Assembly: GCA_037783545.1 (NCBI GenBank)
Contig: JBBELK010000065.1
Coordinates: 124,001 to 188,000 of the forward strand
Length of the DNA stretch: 64,000 nt
Source: Henricia sp. BOLD:AAB3569
Lineage: Eukaryota; Echinodermata; Asteroidea; Spinulosida; Echinasteridae
Reading direction: 5' to 3'
Shown here: positions 31,791 through 44,904 of the stretch, piece after piece
Numbering within the stretch: the stretch's first letter is position 1
Layout: each line of letters starts with the position of its first letter
The notes under the pieces: model-generated
What the model was told of the DNA's origin: nothing
The model's database searches: none
Seen by the model: the letters and a program-made list of their open reading frames with translations, nothing else
Translations under genes and position numbers: made by a program

Positions 31791-33397
31791 TCAAAGTTCA
31801 TGTTTTGGTACTTTGCCAAAACGTAAAAACGGACGTTATCGTCAAATTGTTTATCCAATATCCACTTCATTTCAATGTGTACACAAATAATATAATATTT
31901 GCAACAGTACACGTGCGTAACAAAATACCGGCACGACTAAATTTCTTCTTAAAAACCGTATAGAAATTGTTGAGGATTTATCACAGCATTATCGGCACTG
32001 GTTCGTGTGATGGTGTGATTCAACGTTCCGGTTTCCGATTTTTCCTTAAGACTTTAACTGTACGTTAATACAATCACCCGGATTCACTGAGTCCATTCAC
32101 TGTGAACTTGAACGGACTGAATTGTGCATTCACCGTGCTCTATATATGAACAGCTAGGTTGACCTTGCTGTAGACGTCTGGATTTGTATCGATTGAACGG
32201 CTGAAAACCAGTGGCACCGTGGTAGTGGAGGTTTAATGGCCATGGACGATCAGAGAACATGTACATACATGCACGACCGATACAGCTGTGTTTAGTCATG
32301 GTGTTTTGAGATTCTAAATACACACGGATCTGTAAGTGCTTGTCTATAGTACGCGTGTACATGCACCATGCATTCTGTGAAAACCAGTAGGATCTGTTTT
32401 CAGTTGTAGCATACCTACCTCCATGGTTGTAGTGAGTGAGTCATGCAAGTTTCCTCAGTCAATGCATGTAAGTAGTTTGAGTGTCAATTGGTTGTTTCCC
32501 ACGAATATTTCATGTTCTTTTCAATGCAGTTATATACTACTGAAACTTCATTGCTATGTATAAACTACTATACCATGGTACATTGCATGAGATTTCAGAA
32601 CGGTAGGTCGACGTGTCATAGTTCAGTGTGTGCACTGTCATGGAGGAAGGAAACATTCCGATACCCAAGTGGTAAATAGTATGTTGTTGACAAGACAGAA
32701 AGAAAAAGGCTATACCCCCAGAACTATGGGGGATATGCATATGTATATCTCCATGGTTCTAGGGGTAGAAAAAGGCTAGTAAAACACGTGTTATACAGTT
32801 CAGTTGGCAGTATGTTAATCTCCCCCAAGCTAGTGACTTTGGGATGCACCATTGAGTGACATATTAAGTTGAACTTGGCTGCATTCCACTTACGCGAACG
32901 TTGCCAGCCTTCGCCACTGGTTACAGTGCTTTTGTACACTCGTCTATGGAAAGCCGGGTACCTGTTGTTGGTGAACGTTGTGTATTTGGAACGCAGCCCT
33001 TGTCTCCAATATAATCAGGCTCCGAAATTATACAAACACAAGGAAACGGTGTGCCGAAACTTCCTGTACTACGTGTAATTTGTGCCCGTAGGCTAATTAC
33101 TTTGAAAGCCCGTGTGTTTTACAGTAATGTGAGATTGTGAGTCATCTAAAACTATCACCTGACATGCAGTTGACAAAATGATTATTTCACGTTCGTGTCA
33201 AACGGATCAATTTACAAGCCCAGTGTACTTATCCGGAAATGCATTCATGGTTGAGCATTAATTACACGAGCTGCAGGTCACTAAATGTCAAGAGTCAAAC
33301 AAACAAAACACTATAAATATTGTCGACAATTCTTTGCAATCCTTTGCATTTTTATATGCATGCCAATACATCTCTTACGAGGAGTAAAATGGGTATC

Positions 33398-33681
33398 GGG
33401 AGCGCGTGTGGTTTAGTGGGTATGAAGCGGAACTCCCAGTCAGAGGTTGTGGGTTCAAACCCCACTTCGACCAACGTGTCTGTGTCCCTGGGCAAGGCAC
33501 TTAATCTTAGTTAGTTGCCTCGTCAACCCAAGCGATATTTGGGAAGCTGTTAAGGGGAATGCCACAATCTAACTGCTGATAGGGTTGCCCTGATGGCAGC
33601 GATAATAATAATGGCAACAGCACCAGGAGCACCCCACAGGGTGGACATGTGCGCTACATAAGAATCCACCATTATCATTAT
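33398..33681 (+). mobile_element. tRNA-derived SINE, GAGCGCGTGTGG family, copy 1
   Basis: The head has A-box-like GTGGTTTAGTGGG and B box GGTTCAAACCC; the body has the CCCTGGGCAAGGCACTTAAT core. The 3' part is shorter than in the copy at 38270. Confidence 0.8.
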
Positions 33682-35217
33682 CTGAGAGGGTTGCAAAGGC
33701 GTATAACAGGCAGCCGGAGAGTTGAGAAGATTACATAAGGATTGATATTAAGAGGTAATAATGCAAAGTGCCATACGTGATATTCATGCGCTGTTATTAT
33801 CATGGTTCATTTCATCATATCTTTAATATCGTTTATTTTACGCCGCCTGGTCCCTAGCTGGTCTTAAATTATACAATTTAAGTCCAACCGCTCACACCTT
33901 TATTCCCTATGTGACGAATTATTTTTCTGGCATGAAAACCCACTCTATACTATAATGCTCCTTTAAACTCCATCTCCATGACTTGTTTGTTTTGACTCTA
34001 TTTCCACCTTGTTATGTATCTTTGTTTTTCATACTGCTAATCTAAAGCACACATTAACAGCTCGTCTACAAACTCTCTATATACAGCGGGACACTAACGC
34101 TATTTTTGTTGACATAGGTAATGGATGGCTTCATTTACAAACGCTCAAACAACGTGCATGAGGCTCGGTGGTATACCGTGCTACAAGCCGTTGTTTATTC
34201 AGCATGCACTGCCTCGTGGCACGGTCTATGTATAGAGATATCCTTGATATAAAATACCAATAATTAGCTGTTTTTCACGCGTGCATATTGTCGTGCAAGC
34301 TTCGTTTACTGGTCATTATGCAAAACAAATGTAGTCTTTTGTAATCAAACACACGCCAGGCCTCGTGACACGGAAGAAAAATGCATGTATTTATAGAGGT
34401 ATGATTATTGCGTCCCACACAAATTTACCTTCGATTCCATGATTACAAACTACCATGGATAGCGTGATATGGCCCAAAAGCGTTATTATCCTTTATTAAA
34501 TAGTGACAAACTACATACCAAACCATCAACTGGAGGGGCATTTACACGAAAAATCATCAAAGTGATAAAAATTGGGCAATGCACCAAAAAGGTTGCTTCC
34601 TCTAGAAAGAGTTGCTTGGAACAGATAGGGCCTAATGTCGTCTCTTGTTTTGTTAGAAAAGATAGTTTTGCCACTTTTTCTCAAAATGTTCCATTTGGTA
34701 TCATAATTCATAAAGCCTAGGGGCTGTTAATCTGGGCGATATTTAGTGAAAAGGACTGGTTGTAAATAATGCAATTTATTGTTCCAGCATGAGACTTTGA
34801 ACTCGTACATTTATTACTGTCATCCTACAATCGCATTTCGGCATTATTATACAGAGCCATAACTCGTATTGTTTTGGTCATATCTAATGTGATATCTATA
34901 ATGTGTTGTCTAATGTGAAATTGCATTTAGCAATTTTAATTTAGTGAGAAAGGGATGATTATAGGATCACTTTGCATTTTCTCTAACACAGTTACATGTA
35001 ATTAAATTCATGACCATCAGCTGGAGACTTTAATTCTTAATTTTGGTCGTGATTTTTAAGGAGTTCCTGCAGTTTCAATATTTGCGTTCATTGTCAATGA
35101 CATCATTTAATGCGCATATCTGACTGTTTCAGCCATTTGCACAATGTTATTTTGACAGCTCTCGACGCATTTTACATCTGAAATATCTGATGTACCTCAT
35201 TTGCAAAATATCTCGAT

Positions 35218-35445
35218 ATCTCACGTACCTCAAGATTTTCTGTTGTGCCTTTCAGAAAATACCCAGCAAAATGCAGCTCTGAGGCATTCAATTAGTAAAA
35301 GTGATTTTACCAAATGAATAACTTTCTTTTACTTTTTGTTGGATATTTTCTAAAATGTGCAACAAAAAATCACGAGGTGCACAAACAAATATTAAATGGC
35401 GCTTATCTCCATTTTTGCAAATGAACTTTTCATCCGTCTTCGTTC
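35218..35445 (+). repeat. Dispersed repeat, left member of an inverted pair
   Basis: This 230-bp segment (CATTCAATTAGTAAAAGTGA, CTTTTACTTTTTGTTGGATA) occurs again, reversed, at 40912-41145 at roughly 85% identity. Terminal structure and family are unknown. Confidence 0.75.
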
Positions 35446-35991
35446 CTGTAGTTTAACATACATAATCGTAAAATGGTAAAGTTTCACCCATAACAACATA
35501 CAAATTGCATTGGAAAGGATTGCTCAGGCATTAAACCTGCCATACGAGACGGATAGGCCTACATGACGTATTTGGAGACTATACAAAGTGCTGTTGCTCG
35601 CTCGAGTACCACGGTGTGGACGTACACGTGGCGAAATCAAGCATGAAAGGAGCCGCAGTTCTAGTCTGTTAGTTGTCATGGTAACGGGCCTTATTGCTAT
35701 GCCGACACGGGGATGTTTGATATCGGAGGTAAAATGGCGTTAACATTTAACCATATATAGATTGTTATCAACTTTAATGGTGACGACAATGCACTAGTAT
35801 ATGGGGTACGAGATGGTAGAGGCTTTGGCACGCCCCAAGGTCACCTGTGAAGCGTTAATATACGACGCCATAGCAGTAAGCAGTCATTAGGACCTTGTTT
35901 CTTCGTATAAGAATCTTATCGGCAAATTTAATGCGGCAAATATTTGTAATGCCAAATATTTCACTCCTTGGAAATATCCGAGTCTGACGCA

Positions 35992-36131
35992 TTAAAGGCA
36001 CAGGCTCGTCAGCAATGCGCGCCCGCCAAATGTGTGCCACGCAATACGCAGCTCCATAGCAAAGGCATGAAGCTGCGTGTTTCGAGCACGAATTTGGCGG
36101 GCGCGCATTGCTGACGAGCCTGTGCCTTTAA
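35992..36131. mobile_element. TTAAAGGCACAGG MITE, copy 2
   Basis: A complete 140-bp copy with TTAA at both edges (TTAAAGGCACAGGCTCGTCA ... TGCCTTTAA), a long GC-rich stem and a central ATAGCAAAGGCAT loop. Confidence 0.9.
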
Positions 36132-37179
36132 CTGCAGAATACGACCCTGAACATGACGCGTATCTGACAAATCTGAAATCAAACCTTGCGTGGTGTAGGC
36201 CTATACAACTCATTGCGTGTTTTAATGCAGTTTATGAAAAATAGTTAATGTTGAAAAATAATATCCTGCAAAATAATAAATTGAATTGATATATAATGAA
36301 GGTTTACAGTGCATGGGAATTGTTATGTTACTGTTAGTTTTCTTTTTAGGTTATGACTAACCCTTAATTCCTCTGATTCTTTTGCCGAACAAACCACTGG
36401 TATTTGTGTTCTGTTCATACAGTCTCCACTTTAAGCTTTTTATAGACATTTCACGAAATGGCAGTCTCCCAAATAATGATTACAAATTCAAGAAATATTT
36501 AGTTAAGATAATGCAGAATAAAATTTAACATTGGTTCGATACACGAAAAACAGCTTTATAGTGCACCTTGCAGCATAATGTCACACTACATGTAATCATA
36601 TTGCAACTCGACATGACGAAAAAACATATCGACGCCAGTAAACAACACGACACCTCTCATGAATGTTAATGACATCGTTAGTCACCCGTTGATATTTGTT
36701 CCCTCGTTGTTGGTTAAATAAAACGTACGCATGTCTTCTTTAAGTCAGAATAAATATCGATTTTTCAGTTCATTATTCGTGAGAACACGAAGTGTGGCGA
36801 CGGTCGGGAAAAGAACGACTCGTCGTAACGCGACAGGTGCGAGGGTATACATGTCAATAATCGTTATCTCAGTTAAATGTGTCCATGGGGTTATTTAGAC
36901 AAGACGGTAAATATCAAAAGTGTTCTCGGACATAAAACGGCGATAAACGGAATTTATACCGTTAATATTCCAGTCATTAATCAGAAATAATTCTTGAACA
37001 CAATTATTCCCTACGGAAAGGATGTAAAGCCGCAGTGTAATGTGCACCGCACTTAAAAGGTCACAGAGCACTCTTTCTTGAAGAGTACAAGGGGATTCCT
37101 CAGTGTCTCTAGCAGTCGGCTATGTATTAGGAGGAAGACACTTGGCATCATTAACAAAAAAACTAACGTGACATATGCA

Positions 37180-37215
37180 TGTATAATGTGCGCTATATAA
37201 ATTTTTATTTATAAT
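37180..37215 (+). mobile_element. SINE tail fragment
   Basis: GTGCGCTATATAAATTTTTA followed by ATT repeats is the usual 3' tail of local tRNA-SINEs; no head is visible. Confidence 0.35.
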
Positions 37216-37602
37216 TATTATGATTGATTCCATTTTTGTGTTTTAATCAAGAATACTAAAGCAGCTGTTGAGTCTATTATTTTAGAGTCCATCGGGTTAA
37301 AATTGTCATATTGCCATCGGCTGTTCAAATGTTGACTCAAGACAAAATGCACCGAGTTTCGCGCGTTGGATGATAAAATGAGTTTGTATTTGCGATAGTA
37401 TCCTATGCTTCGTGTTTGAGTTTCATAATGTGTAAAACCGGACTTGTTTGTTCCTTGAGGTGCATTTTCATATCAGACACGAACCTGAAGAACACCTCCA
37501 CAGCACCTAAACAAGCTTATAGCTCTTTAGCTTATTGAAGACGTAAATATTGTTTTTTGTGTTCATTTCTCGACAGGAAATAGCCAATCGGATGTCAAGG
37601 CG

Positions 37603-40600
37603 ATGACGTCACGTTCTAAACTAGTATCGATTTTCCTGGCTGTTTTGCTGACCGCTCTACTAAGTATCGCAGTCTACATGCAGAACCCGCTACAATCAAT
37701 GAAGGCAACTACAGTTGGTAAGAATACGTCTTCACCAATTTGCCTTTTGCACAGTTCATGTGAATAGCGTCTGGTGTACTGACCTTTCACATGCACACTT
37801 AGTATTCACAGGACCAGACTAAATGTTTGTTGCTATGTGGCGCACATGACAGAAGTACAGAATCAATACCGTATTCACCATAGAAGAGAATGGCATAAAG
37901 CAACCAGACTGCTCATTGCTAGGCAATGGTGTGCACCACGTAGCAACAACAGCATAGTATGTGACTTTCTAAACTGCACCTCCATTTGAATGCAAAGAAT
38001 TCAGGGCGCCAGACATTATGCAATTGTTACTCGCATAAGGCTCATTCACTATCAGGTCATACATTTACCAATATTTCGTGTAGCTTAGGCTTACCTTATA
38101 CATGAGTCATAATCACGGCGTGTCGTGTTTCGTTAAAACGCCTTCGGCAAAACGTCTGACGCACTGATTGATTCTGAAATATTCGTCTTTGCTTACGTAT
38201 ATGCATGTTATCTTAAAACAAATCACATTTCTGGTGCAAGACGTTTCTGGTGCCATTTTAATTTTTTGTGAGCGCGTGTGGTCTAGTGGGTATGAAGCGG
38301 GACTCCCAATCAGAGGTTGGGGGTTCGAGCCCCACTTCGACCAACGTGTCTGTGTCCCTGGGCAAGGCACTTAATCCCAGTTGCCTCGTCAACCCAAGCG
38401 ATATATGGGAAGCTGTTATGGGGAATGCCACAATCTAACTGCTGATAGGGTTGTGCGCCTTGGCCGGGTTGCCACCTAGTTGAAGCGAAATGGTTCTGGT
38501 GATTTCCTGATGGCAGCGGTAATAATGGCAACAGCCGCCTCGGAATATGTCTACATATATAGATAGATGGCGCTTTACAAATGCTTGTGATTATTATTAT
38601 TATTATCATGCTACATTCTGTCATTTTTGACCGTATGGAGAGCCATTTTACCAAGTTATTATATTATTTCTATATATAATTGTCCGTGAACAAAACGGGA
38701 CACCCTTATTCTCAATTTATTCTTTTAGCATGAAACGACTTTACCAATCGCCACAAAAGTACTTCGGCATCTACGCGGCATCTAGACATTTCACATTCTA
38801 TCTTATTTCCATTTTACCGGATGCCAATAACATCGCGAACATGGACAAAAGTCAATGGTGTTGCTAAGCCTAGATCCTAGGTACTATATATAATTACCGG
38901 AGACGTGTAGGATTTGAGACGAGGTGAAGTTTATAACACCACCTGCTCAAATTTCTCATATGCATGCAAATTGTGGTCGAAAGCAGCTGAAGAGAATCAC
39001 GCCGATTACATATTATAAAGCAGCGGTGTTCAACGAACGAATGTTAAATTGTAACATAAATGACATGTGTGTCGTCGAATGACATCCACCAACTTCCAAT
39101 TTCAACTCCACGAACGACTGATATGACATGAAGGAGACCTATGTGGTCTTGTGGCAATAGAGGCAGTGTGCGCAGGGCATGTGATTTGCTATCATAAACA
39201 TGGGTCGTGGGTTCGATTCCCGTCTGATTTTTACCAATCTATAAATAATAGAAAGCCTGAACTAACAATCAATAATATTGTCTACAACGCCTTATGCAAG
39301 GTATTGATGCTTTGATTAATAAACGTCATTTTTGATAATACACATCTATTTTTTACCCTTTTCTTTTTTCTCAAGGTAATCTCCAACCGCGCCAAAGGCA
39401 CGTAAGTGCGATTGCAGTATCAACAGCATTACCGGACGCACTGCAGAATGTTACGGTAAGAAACGGATATCCCATTACAGTGCCTACTCGTGCATGACGC
39501 ATGGTGATAATGTGTCTGCTCCCTGTCATGGCCGCCCGTGCAAAGTGCCTATATTGCTGCTGTTGGACGCACATAATAATCCTTCGAATGATCCGAAAAG
39601 CCATATTAAGTGGGGAAACGAAGAGATGGTAGAATGAGATTGCTATCGTCTGAATTGATAAATAACACAAACACTTTTAGCTCAAAACATTCTGCATTCT
39701 AGAAACATTCAAATTATTTTAAATTATTATTAAATTGCCTGTATTTTAAAACAACTTTATCAATTGTCATTTCCAGGGTGGCATCAGGTCTGCAATGGCT
39801 AAGTACCATACTGCCAAACCTACCAGGGGCTTTATGGCCATTAACAGTGAAGAACAACAGAAGCGAAGAACTATTGTACACGAAGCTTGTAAAAAGCACC
39901 GTGCAACCACCCCATTCCATATTCCCGCGGGCTTGTTTGTGGATCACGAGTACAAAGTCATCTACTGCGCAGTGCCTAAGATAGCTTGCACCAACTGGAA
40001 AAAAGTCTTCCTGGTGTTAAACAAATCTTTCAAATCGACTAAGGACATTTCTCAATATTACGCCAATCGTGACGGCCAGAAACAACTGACTAAAATACGA
40101 GACCTCTCAGGGGCGGAGATCAGGAAGGCACTAGCAACGTACACCAAGTTCATATTCGCAAGGCATCCATTATCTCGCGTATTATCAGCATTTAGGAACA
40201 AATTGGCGCCGGAATCTACCTTCGAGAGAGCCCTGCCTTGGCAGCGAACTGTGGGCAAGCGCATCCTCGACAAATATCGGAAAGCCAAAGTCCCAAAGAA
40301 CGAATATAATCTCACATTTGAGGAGTTTATAAGATATCTGACAGACCCTGAAGTCCCGCGTAAGGAATCCACCAACAAACATTGGGCTAAGGTGTTCGAT
40401 CAATGCCGACCTTGCGATATAGACTACGATATCATCGGCAAGTTTGAATCGCTGTCGAAGGACGCAGAGTACATCTTAAAAGTCATCCACGCTGAAAAGG
40501 TTGGTTTCCCAGGATCCGAATCAAGCAGTCCCACGGGTAGTTCCAATAAAACCAAGCTAGAGGAATACTACAAAAATGTCCCTTTAACGGACTTGCAAAG

Positions 40601-40676
40601 ACTCTACGAAAGATACAAAGTGGATTTCGATTTGTTCGGATACGATCCACCCACACTCGCCTTCAAAGGAAATTGA
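37603..40676 (+). CDS. Carbohydrate sulfotransferase, CHST8-14 family
   Basis: The three exons are 37603-37717, 39376-39455 and 39777-40676; phases 1 and 0 agree and the product is 364 aa. Residues 7-24 form a signal-anchor helix (VSIFLAVLLTALLSIAVY), so this should be a type II Golgi protein. The PAPS 5'-phosphosulfate loop is at about 132 (PKIACTNWKK) and the 3'-phosphate site at about 192 (FARHPLSRVLSAFRNK). A family-typical C-terminal half follows (HWAKVFDQCRPCDIDYDIIG). Such enzymes move sulfate from PAPS to GalNAc or related sugars on chondroitin, dermatan or N-glycans; the exact acceptor cannot be read from sequence. An upstream ATG at 37592 stops after four codons, so the start is 37603, which overlaps a TGACGTCA palindrome. 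A non-coding 5' exon is possible, since an ACAG acceptor lies at 37572-37575. Confidence 0.92.
38270..38608 (+). mobile_element. tRNA-derived SINE, GAGCGCGTGTGG family, copy 2 (full)
   Basis: A 339-bp copy: A-box-like GTGGTCTAGTGGG, B box GGTTCGAGCCC, core CCTGGGCAAGGCACTTAATC, 3' end GCGCTTTACAAATGCTTGTG and an (ATT)n tail. It lies in sulfotransferase intron 1, sense orientation. Confidence 0.85.
39140..39236 (+). mobile_element. tRNA-like SINE head fragment
   Basis: It has the B box GGTTCGATTCC (GGGTCGTGGGTTCGATTCCC) and an A-box-like stretch 60 bp upstream, but no acceptor stem. Sulfotransferase intron 1. Confidence 0.4.
39476..39555. mobile_element. MITE of the CTACTCGTGCATGACGCA family, copy 3
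   Basis: The core CCTACTCGTGCATGACGCAT and end CATGGCCGCCCGTGCAAAGT match copies at 9964 and 16411. It lies 20 bp after the donor of sulfotransferase exon 39376-39455. Confidence 0.65.
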
Positions 40677-40911
40677 TACATTTATTTGTTTACCAGCCAT
40701 GCTTGCCTTCATCGTGAACGTTATGACGTCATAATATCCACCAATCTGGTGTCCAGACTCCTCGACGCGTTATTGATTGATCCAACACCCGACCAGACTA
40801 ATTTGGCCCGAGATGGCTGACGAGTGAAAGTTCACAGCTAGTATCACGTGACCAAAACATTGAGTTTGTAAGCAAAATGATTGAATATCAAATGGCTCGT
40901 TATAATTTGAA

Positions 40912-41145
40912 GAGTTCATTTTCATTTGCAAATACAGATAAGCGCCATCTAATATTTTGTATGTATGTATACCTCGTGATTTGTTTGTTGCACATATCGG
41001 AAGATATCCAACAAAAAGTAAAAGAAAGGTATTAATTTGGTAAAATCAAGTCACTTCTACTAATTGAATGCCTCAGTGCTGCGTTTTGCTGGGTATTTTG
41101 TGAAAGACACAACTGAAAATCTTGAGGTACATGAGAAATTTGGAA
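40912..41145 (-). repeat. Dispersed repeat, right member of an inverted pair
   Basis: Reverse complement of the repeat at 35218-35445. The two flank the sulfotransferase gene about 5.5 kb apart. Confidence 0.75.
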
Positions 41146-42039
41146 AAGGAACGCGCCAATTTGGAATGGCGCCATCGTATACTGTTTCAGCCAAGTTTCG
41201 GTGGCTTCAGCGGAGATTCTAAGGCCGTGATCAAATCTAATTGACTGACTTGAAATACACACAAGTCTACGGAAAGCGATCAAGTCGTCTACCTGATGGC
41301 GTGTTCCATTGACTAAACGTAGCCATGGACCTCTCAGTCGGATGCAGCCTAACTTTTAATCTATTTTGCTTCTTCGAAACATGCAAAATAATCACACCCG
41401 TAATGCACATTTGGGGTGACTTGTAACTCTTTTATAATCGTTATCTTACTTTTCAAGCGTATAATAGACGTTTGGCTAAAACATATTAAATTTACAGAGG
41501 CATTTCGTTCCAATCCGGTCAATGACGTCAATGACAAACGGGGTGAAGGGACTGACCGGAATTCGGAACATTTCGATGTTTTGGGATTTACCATGGAAGC
41601 AAATCCTTTTGCTCTTATAAACCACTGCTCGTGTCTAGACAACTCACTTCCGCCTCCTTAGTTTGGAAGATATACAAGCGGATGCGCACATTATGATTCC
41701 AATTATTAAGTACTTGAGGCACGACAACATTAGTTATTGAACGCAGGTTAGACCTTTTCTTTTTTAAATGAACTCTGATTCATAACATTCGGAAATGTTT
41801 TGCGTGAAATTTCAGGGCTCGTGTATTAACAAAGACTGCAAACCATCTGATATTAATATTCACGGGAGTAGCATTGTGTAAAGGACGACTGTCGACAATA
41901 ATCGTATACATCAATTTGAAGGATTTTTTATTTATAAGTAAATAATCCTTAAAAATATTTATTCGCGCAAACTTATTTTCTCACCCTCATCAACAGCACT
42001 TTAAAACGACACAATGCAGACCTACGCCTTCGCAGTTAT

Positions 42040-42187
42040 AGATCGTATTGTATATCTGCCATTATGTAGGGCAGCCTCAGTTTCTTTGTTCCTTGAAGAT
42101 ATGCATGGTTGCATATTTTGTGCTTACATTGTTGACCAATTTATGTCAAAATGTACCCTACAAGATGGCAGCTATTCGATACGGTCT
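42040..42187. mobile_element. MITE of the CGAATAGCTGCCAT family, copy 3
   Basis: The right end GATGGCAGCTATTCGATACG is intact and the left end (GATCGTATTGTATATCTGCC) is drifted. The inside (CTTTGTTCCTTGAAGA.ATGC) matches the copy at 21571. Confidence 0.75.
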
Positions 42188-42283
42188 GTCGAAAGTATCT
42201 ATACAAGTATATGTATAATTTGACTGCATTTTCAAATGAACAATGAACTGTTGGCTTATTCCGAATTTGCTTAATCCAAAATT

Positions 42284-42403
42284 TGTTTGTTTTATAAAAA
42301 TGGGTTAATAGTCGAAATCTTATGTGATGTGTATTAAAATTGACCGGTGTTCTGTTATTCTTGCTAAAAACATAAGACTATTAACCCATTTTTATAAGGC
42401 AAA
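42284..42403. mobile_element. Inverted-repeat element (ATAAAAATGGGTTAATAGTC)
   Basis: ATAAAAATGGGTTAATAGTC is mirrored by GACTATTAACCCATTTTTAT, about 120 bp; a related end (ATAAAAATGGGTTAATTTTG) appears at 59678. Confidence 0.65.
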
Positions 42404-44004
42404 CAGCAACATTGTTTGCTAAACAGCTTTAGGAAGAAATTGGCCCGTTATCTTTCACCTGTTGTTTCCACGATAATGGTTTAATAATTGATTGTCCTGC
42501 TGGTGCATGGTGTGAATCAGGATCACGTGATCAAAATGCATTATCGCCGATTTAATGAACAAATTCCACCTCTGTGTGTGCTATTTTAGCAAGGTTTTGA
42601 ATGCCCATATGCAATCGTCTTCCGTAATTCCGTACACGTGAATCAAATCAGTAATTGTAGCGAATTTATAATTAATGCATATATTTGATTCTTAACTATT
42701 TTTATAATTAATACATGTAAACAAACATGTTTATTTTTATGATAAACCCTAAACACCCAATGTAGTATTTTACCATAGCATACCTGCTCATCTTCTCATC
42801 CTATATCCTCGTGTCATGCACTGGAATTGTTATGTAAATCCCTATTGTTTCTGAGCCGTTATATGGTAGTTCTTGTAGAGGGGACCTTCGCTAGCTTTTT
42901 GAAGCATGGCCGACGCAATATAGGAAAGCAGAATTGAACCTTTCCACATATTTATTTTATTCATATTGACGTGTCTCAAACTACAACGAGCCTCTAATTA
43001 CAATAGGTTCATGTAGATAGTTTCCAGAAACAAATATTTAAAAGCTGTACACTCAAATGAAATTGTGCCCCTTTCTTTAATATGTCTGCCATACTCCAAA
43101 AAAGACTAATAACCATACACGAAGAAAACCTCGACCGATTTAAGTGTTAGTTTTGGACGTCGCACATAACATGTTCAAATTGTGGCAATCTGAAATCGGA
43201 CCTATATTATGGGGTACTTGCAGTACCAAATGCTGAGCTGAAGGGCTTTTGGCGTCATAATGGCGTCCTTACACAAGGTTTGAATCGTCTCGTCTAGTGA
43301 TTGAGATAACTTACGATGTAACTACAGTGTGTATAGAATTTAGAAACCATTTCTCCGGAAACGGACCGAAACTTATATTTTTCTGGGTTCACTCACTCCA
43401 TTCCTGCCATGCTATTGTGCCTTTGGTTTGTACACTATCCCAATCAGTATTATACCGAATTGCGAAGACATTTCAGTCGCCATTGTCTCTGTTTCCCCAA
43501 GTAAATGGGGATGATTGTAATTGACCTTTGTACATGATTGTGTGGTCCTTTACATACAATGTATCTTTGCAAATTGTATTTTATGCAAAGTCTAAAAAGT
43601 AATTATAAAAAGTGATTAGGCCTACACGATTCTGCCATGCACGTGTCACGAGTTTCAACGTCAGTTTTCCTACTGTGTTCAATGTGTGTGCTATTTGTTT
43701 TCATACATATTTTCCATTTTTTCAGCTGTTAGGAAGTTTTACACACCCTTCGGAATTTCCACTTTTGAGACAAATTATAATGTCTTACAAAGAAAAGGTA
43801 TTTCGCTCCCAAAATGCTAAAAGCGAATATTCTGTTACATTGAGATGAAATACAAATGTGTATGTTATATAGCCCACATAATCATGCTCTGTATTCCTGT
43901 TACCCCTGGTCATTGGGTTTTGGGTTAGCTAATTTAACTTTGGATTTTTCAGGAGTAAAATTGCAGCCCCGATTGCTTGATCGGCCCTGATGAACTAATC
44001 AGAC

Positions 44005-44434
44005 ATGGGTAATTCCCAAAATTAGGGGTCCAAAAGTGTGACATGCTTTTTAAGATGTCCAAGTGTTTTTAGTGATTAAAAGTGGTTTCCCAGTAAAAAA
44101 TAATTATTTTTATTTCAACAAATGCCACTTAAATTTAATGCTTGTGTGTAGATATGGCACCAAGGTTAATGAAAACTCATTCTACAGCCAACTTTCATTG
44201 GCGTAGGTAACCAGGGGCACCAAACAAATTATAAGCTTTTGTGGTCTTTTGTTTTTAATAATTTTCAAAAATTAGAGAACAAAATATTCAAGAAAATGAT
44301 GCTGCCCCCTATATTCACAGGCCACGGTCCATTACTGAGAATTTGTGATCATGAGTGGTGATTTTTAAAGCAGAGAGTGAGACGTAACTGGGACACCAAC
44401 AATTTTGGACCCCTAATTTGGGGAATTAATTACC
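44005..44434. mobile_element. TGGGTAATTCCC element, copy 3
   Basis: It begins TGGGTAATTCCCAAAATTAG and ends CTAATTTGGGGAATTA; the body is nearly collinear with the copy at 19838. Confidence 0.85.
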
Positions 44435-44734
44435 ACATACAACACCTTCACGGGCACCGAAACCCGTTGATAGCGAAACTCACATAATATGCTAGCGACA
44501 CCATTGAAATTTGATTTTCACAATACAGCAATTTAATATATCGTCATAGGCACTCGATACATGTATTTGGGTTTCCTCCGCTGACAAAATATCTGGCGGC
44601 GTTACTGAAAATAATCAAAATATCTCTGTCTCCCATGCACAAGAGAGGCTGTGTGCATAAGCCTTAGTATATATGCCTAGTTAAAATAGAAATCACGATT
44701 GCCAATTTAGAGTTGCCAAAAAGAAGGTAAAAGG

Positions 44735-44801
44735 GGATACTGCACCATGCTGTATGACATGGTGCAGACTGCACCATGCTATATGACATGGTGCAGTATC
44801 C
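44735..44801. repeat. Double nested hairpin (67 bp)
   Basis: GGATACTGCACCATG and CATGGTGCAGTATCC close a perfect outer stem. Inside, each half is itself a hairpin: CTGCACCATG - 8-nt loop - CATGGTGCAG, present twice in tandem with one base difference in the loop. Confidence 0.85.
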
Positions 44802-44904
44802 GTCGGGAAATTCGTGAATTATAAAGATCCTGTACGGAGCTTCTATACAACCACCATGAATTAAAGTCATGGAAACCTCTGAAGAATGAAAGCAGAAATC
44901 TAAT

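Larger units (their letters stand above)
28411..37602. other. 9-kb intergenic region before the sulfotransferase gene
   Basis: Apart from the repeats and weak exons listed, this is AT-rich single-copy sequence in which I see no supported gene. The stretches 32.0-33.3 kb, 33.7-35.2 kb and 36.1-37.5 kb hold only short, unrecognised open frames. Confidence 0.5.
40677..44904. other. Intergenic region after the sulfotransferase gene
   Basis: No coding exon was recognised. It holds the repeats listed at 40912, 42040, 42284, 44005 and 44735, a short SINE-like piece near 43890-43950, and AT-rich sequence. Confidence 0.55.

Noticed and set aside
34469-34720. 83-codon frame MAQKRYYPLLNSDK...
   Set aside because: No recognised domain, no supporting splice sites; kept as unexplained.
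33398-39236. tRNA genes with good B boxes
   Set aside because: No seven-base acceptor stem; each is followed by the shared SINE core and tail.
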